Below are positions 60,480-64,000 of a DNA stretch of 64,000 nucleotides, in pieces (position 1 is the stretch's first letter; each line of letters starts with the position of its first letter). The position numbers were made by a program, and so were the translations under genes. The DNA lies in the NCBI GenBank assembly GCA_902778145.1, contig CACYWW010000002.1, forward strand, positions 1 to 64,000, given 5' to 3'. The DNA is from an uncultured Ruminococcus sp. GTDB lineage: Bacteria; Bacillota; Clostridia; Oscillospirales; CAG-272. The notes under the pieces are model-generated. The model was not told the DNA's origin. It worked only from the letters and a program-made list of their open reading frames with translations, and did no database searches.

Positions 60480-60744
60480 AATATAAGAACCTGCCCTTTT
60501 CTATCAAAAGCTCAAGCCAATATTCGGTTTCGGAGCATTCTTTGAGGGCGATATGTAACTTTGCCACAAAATCCGCCTTGCCGTGGGCATAAAACGCCTC
60601 ACGAATATTCGCGCCGATCGACGTGCCGGAGCGTCCGATCTGGTTGGAGATGATCGTTTCGTGTTTCGATTTTAAGTCTTTGACGAGGTTGATAACAGAG
60701 ACGGCAAACTCAAGGGACTGATCGCGGAGTTTTGATTCTGACAT
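60463..60744 (-). CDS. Four-helix bundle (S23/IVP-type) protein, C-terminally truncated
   Basis: 93 residues. The family core is clear: LEFAVSVINLVKDLKSK, then SNQIGRSGTSIGANIREAFYAHGKADFVAKLHIALKECSETEYWLELL. Relatives are encoded in 23S rRNA intervening sequences and, as Avd, in diversity-generating retroelements; most are about 115-125 residues. Here the last helix is missing. After EYWLELLIEKGRFLYS the frame runs into the repeat array (ADAG) and stops at a TGA inside its word. AAAGGA precedes the ATG. Both sides of the gene are repeat arrays. Function of the free-standing family is unknown; fold predicted as a small oligomeric helical bundle. Confidence 0.8.
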   Translation of the reverse strand: MSESKLRDQSLEFAVSVINLVKDLKSKHETIISNQIGRSGTSIGANIREAFYAHGKADFVAKLHIALKECSETEYWLELLIEKGRFLYSADAG

Positions 60745-60759
60745 GATCGTTTCCTTTCA

Positions 60760-60933
60760 GTGAAGTTTGCCCTGCGGGCAAGTGAAGTTGTTCGCTGCGC
60801 TCACAGTGAAGTTTTGCGGCTTTGCCGCAAAGTGAAGTTAAGTGTTCCGCATATCGTGCCGAAGGCACACTTCACACGCGAAGCGCTCTTCACGTCCGGA
60901 GGACACTTCACGTTCCGCCGGGGCGGAACACTT
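60760..60933. repeat. Head-to-head GTGAAGT palindrome array at the 5' side of the four-helix gene
   Basis: GTGAAGT at 60760, 60782, 60806 and 60832 is followed by the inverse ACTTCAC at 60869, 60887 (first base changed) and 60905. Palindromes between words include TTGCCC-tgc-GGGCAA, TTTGCGGC-ttt-GCCGCAAA, GTGCC-gaa-GGCAC, GCG-aa-GCG, GTCC-gga-GGAC and GTTCCGCC-gg-GGCGGAAC. An 11-bp inverted repeat, AAGTGTTCCGC (60840-60850) and GCGGAACACTT (60923-60933), encloses the right half. The first word begins 16 bases upstream of the four-helix gene start. Confidence 0.88.
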
Positions 60934-60938
60934 AGTTG

Positions 60939-60966
60939 AAAAAAGCACGCTCACGCGTGCTTTTTT
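60939..60966 (-). terminator. Terminator of tRNA-Gln
   Basis: A perfect 12-bp stem AAAAAAGCACGC / GCGTGCTTTTTT with a 4-base loop directly follows the tRNA 3' end on the minus strand; six U residues close it. Confidence 0.92.
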
Positions 60967-60967
60967 C

Positions 60968-61045
60968 TGGCTGGGATAGCTGGACTCGAACCAGCGGAGT
61001 GCAAGAGTCAAAGTCTTGTGCCTTAACCTGCTTGGCTATATCCCA
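60968..61045 (-). tRNA. tRNA-Gln (TTG anticodon)
   Basis: Minus strand, 78 bases including an encoded CCA end. Acceptor TGGGATA pairs with TATCCCA and the discriminator base is G. Anticodon stem CAAGA/TCTTG with loop CTTTGAC gives anticodon TTG, reading CAA and CAG. The T arm GCTGG-TTCGAGT-CCAGC is intact. It has its own promoter and terminator. Confidence 0.97.
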
Positions 61046-61058
61046 TTATCGGGGATAT

Positions 61059-61087
61059 ATTTTAGCACAAAACGCGCCGGATGTCAA
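61059..61087 (-). promoter_or_regulatory. Promoter of tRNA-Gln
   Basis: Minus-strand TTGACA (61087-61082), 17 bases, TAAAAT (61064-61059), ending 13 bases before the tRNA 5' end. Confidence 0.85.
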
Positions 61088-61132
61088 GGCGTTTGAAAAA
61101 CTTTTTGCACGAGGCCCCGGCCTGAGGCTTTC

Positions 61133-62587
61133 TTATTTCTTTTTCTTTTTGACGACGAGTACCGCTGAGACGGCGGCGGCGACGAGCGCGACCGCGCCGG
61201 CGGCTATGCCTATGATCGCGGGCGTCCCGAGGCCGGAGCTCTTCGTGCTGTCGCCCGCCGTGTCCTTCGCTTCTTCAGCGGACGTAACGGTCGTGCCGTC
61301 GGTCGCCGCTTCGGTCTGCGTGCCGGTCTGCTCAGGCTCGGTATCGGGCTCTGTGTCAGGCTCGGTCTGACTGTTGTCGGTCGAAGGCTCCGCGGACGTG
61401 TCGGACTGTTCTCCCGCGTTTTCCGTCTGCGCGTACACGTATCTGAAATAGAACACCGTGTCCTCGACTCCGTTGTGGGACGGGTCGATCCTTATGGATC
61501 TGATCTGCTCCTGCCAGTTGCCGTAATCGTCGAAGAGCATGTCGACGTCAAGATCCGCGAAATCCTCCGTGTCTTCAAGATCGAAGAATATATGGTTTCT
61601 CGCTATGTCTCTTGACGAATTCGTCGTATAGAATATCTCCGCCTGAGCGAATTCCTCCGTCTTGTAGTTGAGCGTGATCACCGTGTATTTTTCCCCGTCA
61701 AAATACGTTCTCATATTCATCGGGAGCTTGAAGAACGGGTCGGGACCTGTTACCGTGACCTTAAGGCATCCGTTTTCTTCATCGAATTCGAGATTGCAAT
61801 CGCTGCCGGTGCCGAGCGTCTTTTTGACGGTCTCGGGATCCGTGAAATCCGCGATGAGTATCTTCTGAGCCTCCGGATCGTAGGCGGGGGTGAAATCGGT
61901 CGCCTGCGGGGGAACGGCTTCGTCTCCCTTGAGGACTCTGACGTTATTGAAAACGCCGTCGGTGATCTTCGAGCAGAGACCGTAGCCCTTGCCGATGAAG
62001 GGATCGCTGTCGTCTGTCCATTCGATCCACGGATCCGGCTCGGTCATCGCCTTGCCATCGCTGTCGATCTCGCTTATGTATACCGCGAAATACGATACCG
62101 CGGGATCGTAGATGAGGTAAAGTCCCACGACCGTGCCTTTCCGGAAACTGGAGGAATGGTCTATGACCTCCCAGCCGCCCCATTTCGCCTTGTTCTTTTC
62201 GATGGCTATGAAGCCGCCGTCGTTGCTGCAGGAGATATCTATCAGATAATACTCGTCGTAATTCTCTTCGATGATGCCGTTTCCGTTAAGATCGCTGATG
62301 CCGACCATGAAGCCGGCGTCGCCGCCGAGTCCGTCGGGCTCGGTGGATTTGTCGGCTATCGTCATTTCCATGTAAAGCCCGATCTTTTCATCTGTATTGC
62401 CGAGCATGTAAACGCCGAAGTTCGGCCATTCGATCCTCTCCCGGCTCTGATACGTCGTGCCGTTGATCTCCCAGGCTCCGCCGTAATCGCTGTTTTCCCT
62501 GACTGCTCCGCTCTCCGCGCTTACGGCTGCCGGCAAAACGCCGATGATGACCGCTGCCGCGAGAAGTATGGTGATCAGTTTTTTCAT
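61133..62587 (-). CDS. Secreted, membrane-anchored beta-rich protein
   Basis: 484 residues. Signal peptide KKLITILLAAAVIIGVLPAAVSA. Two beta-rich parts: ~30-225, with GGAWEINGTTYQSRERIEW and EYYLIDISCSND, like a glycan-binding sandwich; and ~240-395, with LIADFTDPETVKKTLG and FYFRYVYAQ. An acidic Thr/Glu-rich linker (TEPDTEPDTEPEQTGTQTE) is followed by a membrane helix (IIGIAAGAVALVAAAVSAVLVV) and KKKKK. It shares this C-terminal design with three other proteins in the window. No catalytic motif is seen; substrate binding or surface sensing is possible. Confidence 0.78.
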   Translation of the reverse strand: MKKLITILLAAAVIIGVLPAAVSAESGAVRENSDYGGAWEINGTTYQSRERIEWPNFGVYMLGNTDEKIGLYMEMTIADKSTEPDGLGGDAGFMVGISDLNGNGIIEENYDEYYLIDISCSNDGGFIAIEKNKAKWGGWEVIDHSSSFRKGTVVGLYLIYDPAVSYFAVYISEIDSDGKAMTEPDPWIEWTDDSDPFIGKGYGLCSKITDGVFNNVRVLKGDEAVPPQATDFTPAYDPEAQKILIADFTDPETVKKTLGTGSDCNLEFDEENGCLKVTVTGPDPFFKLPMNMRTYFDGEKYTVITLNYKTEEFAQAEIFYTTNSSRDIARNHIFFDLEDTEDFADLDVDMLFDDYGNWQEQIRSIRIDPSHNGVEDTVFYFRYVYAQTENAGEQSDTSAEPSTDNSQTEPDTEPDTEPEQTGTQTEAATDGTTVTSAEEAKDTAGDSTKSSGLGTPAIIGIAAGAVALVAAAVSAVLVVKKKKK

Positions 62588-62609
62588 TTTCTTTCCTTTC
62601 TTTAATAAA

Positions 62610-62679
62610 ACCGGCGCTCAGGCGCCGGTCCGTGTATGTCTGATGATATGATTTTATCACCGTTTTTGTGACGTGTCAA
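62610..62679 (-). promoter_or_regulatory. Promoter followed by an attenuator-like hairpin
   Basis: Minus-strand TTGACA (62679-62674), 17 bases, TAAAAT (62656-62651) begin the leader of the secreted protein gene. Inside that leader ACCGGCGC-ctga-GCGCCGGT (62629-62610) is a perfect 8-bp hairpin followed by TTTATTAAAG. It either terminates the upstream ferritin-like gene or attenuates this transcript. Confidence 0.7.
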
Positions 62680-62695
62680 TACGATTTTTTAACTT

Positions 62696-63139
62696 TCACA
62701 GAAATTGCTTCATATCGTTTATCGCCCCGAGCTGAAATTGGATCATATCCGCGGCAAGACAGGCGGTCTGCTCCGATACGTCCGGCGTGTCGGCAAGCTG
62801 CTTTTTCAGCTCAGTGACGCCCATGACGAAGCCGTTTATCATCATCTGCGCCGTTTTCTGATCCGACGTGTCGGTCATACGGCTGAACGCCATCCCCATC
62901 TCAGCCGGGAGTTTTTCGAAAAACGTCGCGTCGTGCGGCGCCGTGCCGTGCTGCGCGAGAAGCTCCGCCGCGCGTGCGGAAAAGCCCTGATAGCTCTTCA
63001 GCTGTTCGCCCATCACGCGCCGCATCCCGTCGTTCTTCACGTCCGGCATCAGCTTCGCCGTCGATTCCGTGCCCATCCTGCAGTTTTTGTAAATATCGGT
63101 CAGCATTTCCTCGTCCTGCGTTTTGTTTTTGTTTTCCAT
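62696..63139 (-). CDS. Ferritin-like four-helix hypothetical protein
   Basis: 147 residues, almost entirely helical. Helices such as MLTDIYKNCRMGTESTAKLM, RVMGEQLKSYQGFSARAAELLAQ, QKTAQMMINGFVMGVTELKKQLAD and CLAADMIQFQLGAINDMKQFL suggest a ferritin-like bundle of the DUF2383 kind. The usual carboxylate/His iron ligands are not obvious. There is no signal peptide. AAAGGA precedes the ATG. Its upstream flank is the vanY terminator relic and a miniature repeat element. Confidence 0.78.
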   Translation of the reverse strand: MENKNKTQDEEMLTDIYKNCRMGTESTAKLMPDVKNDGMRRVMGEQLKSYQGFSARAAELLAQHGTAPHDATFFEKLPAEMGMAFSRMTDTSDQKTAQMMINGFVMGVTELKKQLADTPDVSEQTACLAADMIQFQLGAINDMKQFL

Positions 63140-63161
63140 ATAACCGTCCTTTCAAATAAAA

Positions 63162-63183
63162 ATACCCGTGTCACCACGGGTAT
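63162..63183 (-). terminator. vanY terminator hairpin, copy with the U-tract
   Basis: ATACCCGTG / CACGGGTAT (63162-63170, 63175-63183), 9-bp stem with a 4-base loop, followed on the minus strand by TTTTATTT. It is identical to the copy at 63345-63366. Without the intervening 161 bases the pair would form one ordinary terminator 16 bases past the vanY stop. Confidence 0.85.
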
Positions 63184-63344
63184 CAGAGTGAAGACAAACT
63201 CCCTCAGTCATCCGGGAAGCTTCCCGGATGACAGCTCCCCCAAGGGAGGAACCTTGTTTTGCCTCCCTCTTTGAGGGAGGTGTCACGACGTTCAGTCGTG
63301 ACGGAAGGAGTAGAATAAAGAATAAAAACTTTGTCTGCAAGTTG
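63184..63344. mobile_element. Hairpin-rich miniature element (MITE-like)
   Basis: 161 bases between two identical 22-bp direct repeats. It contains inverted ends ACTCCCTCAGTCA (63198-63210) and TGACGGAAGGAGT (63299-63311), 10 of 13 matching. Inside are four hairpins: a 26-bp perfect palindrome (63207-63232), CTCCC-ccaa-GGGAG (63235-63248), CCTCCCTC-ttt-GAGGGAGG (63262-63280) and GTCACGAC-gttca-GTCGTGAC (63282-63302). Outer AGACAAA (63192-63198) and TTTGTCT (63330-63336) also form an inverted pair. It codes for nothing. Repeats starting CTCCCTCAGTC and ending GACGGAGGGAGT are, from memory, common in gut Firmicutes. Confidence 0.8.
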
Positions 63345-63366
63345 ATACCCGTGTCACCACGGGTAT
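63345..63366. repeat. Second copy of the 22-bp direct repeat (terminator stem)
   Basis: Exact copy of 63162-63183, 16 bases downstream of the vanY stop on the minus strand, but without a U-tract after it. It reads as a target duplication made when the miniature element entered the terminator. Confidence 0.8.
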
Positions 63367-63382
63367 TATTGACAGATGTGGC

Positions 63383-64000
63383 TCAGTTATTCGCGAGGTA
63401 TTCGATATATTCCTCAAGACACATGTGCATATCGAAAATACGCTTTGCGTGATATCTTCCGACATAGCGGAAATGCCACGGCTCGTAAACGTATGTCGTT
63501 ATACTTTCCTTATCCTCGGGATAGCGGAGTATGAAGCCGAATTTCCAGCAGTTTGCGGCAAGCCATTCCGCCTCGAACGTGCCGCCGAACGTGCTGAGCG
63601 TCGATCCGTAGTCCAGCACGTCTACGGCAAGCCCCGACTGATGCTCGCTCTCTCCGGGATACGCCGTATCGGATCTCGCTTTCTTTATCGCTTCCTCGCG
63701 CGTCATACCTTCCTCCATATATCCCTTGACCTCGTTGTCAAAGATATATTCCTGAGTATTGTACGGGCGGTAGGCGCTGACGGACGTCATCCTTTTGCAG
63801 CCGTTCGCTCTCGATTCCATAAGGAACGCCTCGAGCGCTTTGCCGGCATAGAGCCTCAGCTCATCCTTCCTGCCCTCGCGCCTGTCGGTAAGCAGCGTGA
63901 GGTCGGACGGCTTGTAATCCCTGCCGAGCGGATGCTCCGGGTTTACAAGGAGCAGATAACCGTCCCGGTCTTCCGGATCGAGATATTTTTCGTATTCCGA
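63383..64000 (-). CDS. D-alanyl-D-alanine carboxypeptidase, VanY/M15B type (partial)
   Basis: 206 codons visible; the frame stays open to the window edge, so the N-terminus is missing. From the edge the protein reads YLDPEDRDGYLLLVNPEHPL, then LGRDYKPSDLT, typical of VanY-type M15B peptidases. Catalytic motifs: SAYRPYNTQ, the zinc motif SEHQSGLAVDV (His and Asp) and YEPWHFRYVG (Glu and the last His). It trims the terminal D-Ala from peptidoglycan stem peptides. Being M15B it is probably exported, but the signal lies outside the window. Confidence 0.93.
   Translation of the reverse strand, partial: SEYEKYLDPEDRDGYLLLVNPEHPLGRDYKPSDLTLLTDRREGRKDELRLYAGKALEAFLMESRANGCKRMTSVSAYRPYNTQEYIFDNEVKGYMEEGMTREEAIKKARSDTAYPGESEHQSGLAVDVLDYGSTLSTFGGTFEAEWLAANCWKFGFILRYPEDKESITTYVYEPWHFRYVGRYHAKRIFDMHMCLEEYIEYLANN

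Noticed and set aside
60463..60744. Diversity-generating retroelement (Avd-like gene)
   Set aside because: No reverse transcriptase or template/variable repeat pair is visible nearby; only the fold of the small protein matches.
60760..60933. Possible CRISPR array beside the four-helix gene
   Set aside because: Same reasons as for 47453-47640: word of 7 bp, palindromic spacers, head-to-head orientation.

Overview
The window is a gene-dense, moderately GC-rich stretch of a bacterial chromosome. It most likely belongs to an uncultured member of class Clostridia (Bacillota). Evidence for this is the SCIFF peptide with its radical-SAM maturase at 13845-15434, plus Rex, DnaD, a DnaI-type helicase loader, TrmK, RqcH and MarR. 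Standard sigma-A promoters (TTGACA, 17 bp, TATAAT) and AGGAGG ribosome sites also fit. No plasmid or prophage genes are visible. The sequence is mostly core housekeeping operons with several accessory islands between them.

Layout. 1-117 is the edge of a palindrome-rich repeat. 118-11629 is on the minus strand: nth, MBL hydrolase, pseudouridine synthase, lnt, rimO, pgsA, phosphopantetheinyl transferase, hisS, aspS and a TIM-barrel hydrolase-like gene. 11728-15434 holds an acyltransferase-like pseudo-enzyme, an Orn/Lys/Arg decarboxylase-family protein, the SCIFF maturase and the 48-residue SCIFF precursor. 15534-20808 (minus) holds a CASTOR/POLLUX-like channel, a surface glycerophosphodiesterase, a small membrane protein and an HD-domain protein. 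20999-28184 (plus) holds galU, dCMP deaminase, rimI, tsaD, an isocitrate-dehydrogenase-like gene, rex, dnaD and dnaI. 28291-37000 is more accessory: an AT-rich zinc-ribbon protein, two secreted C-terminally anchored proteins and a large protein resembling GTPase-associated protein 1. 37063-47409 is one long plus-strand run: MarR, a heterodimeric ABC exporter, trmK, Nif3-like, rqcH, mtaB and a GH127-type beta-L-arabinofuranosidase. 48081-54217 is an ECF sigma factor locus with two paralogous Cys-rich sensor proteins, a fused-half ABC-2 permease and its ATPase. 54354-64000 holds a second heterodimeric exporter, a family-6 DNA glycosylase, nfo, a truncated four-helix-bundle gene inside repeats, tRNA-Gln, another anchored secreted protein, a ferritin-like protein and the 3' part of a VanY-type carboxypeptidase.

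Most unusual content. (1) Arrays of a 7-bp word (GTGAAGT, GTGAAAT or GTGATAT) separated by unrelated short perfect palindromes and arranged head-to-head. One array flanks, and apparently truncates, the four-helix-bundle gene; another sits at 47453-47640. (2) A 161-bp hairpin-rich miniature element whose flanks carry an identical 22-bp direct repeat, consistent with insertion into the vanY terminator. (3) The sigma-factor-linked sensor/exporter locus, with a duplicated sensor and a chimeric permease remnant left between the copies. (4) The SCIFF promoter, framed by an 11-bp perfect inverted repeat.

All calls come from reading the sequence and recalling family motifs. No database search was run.
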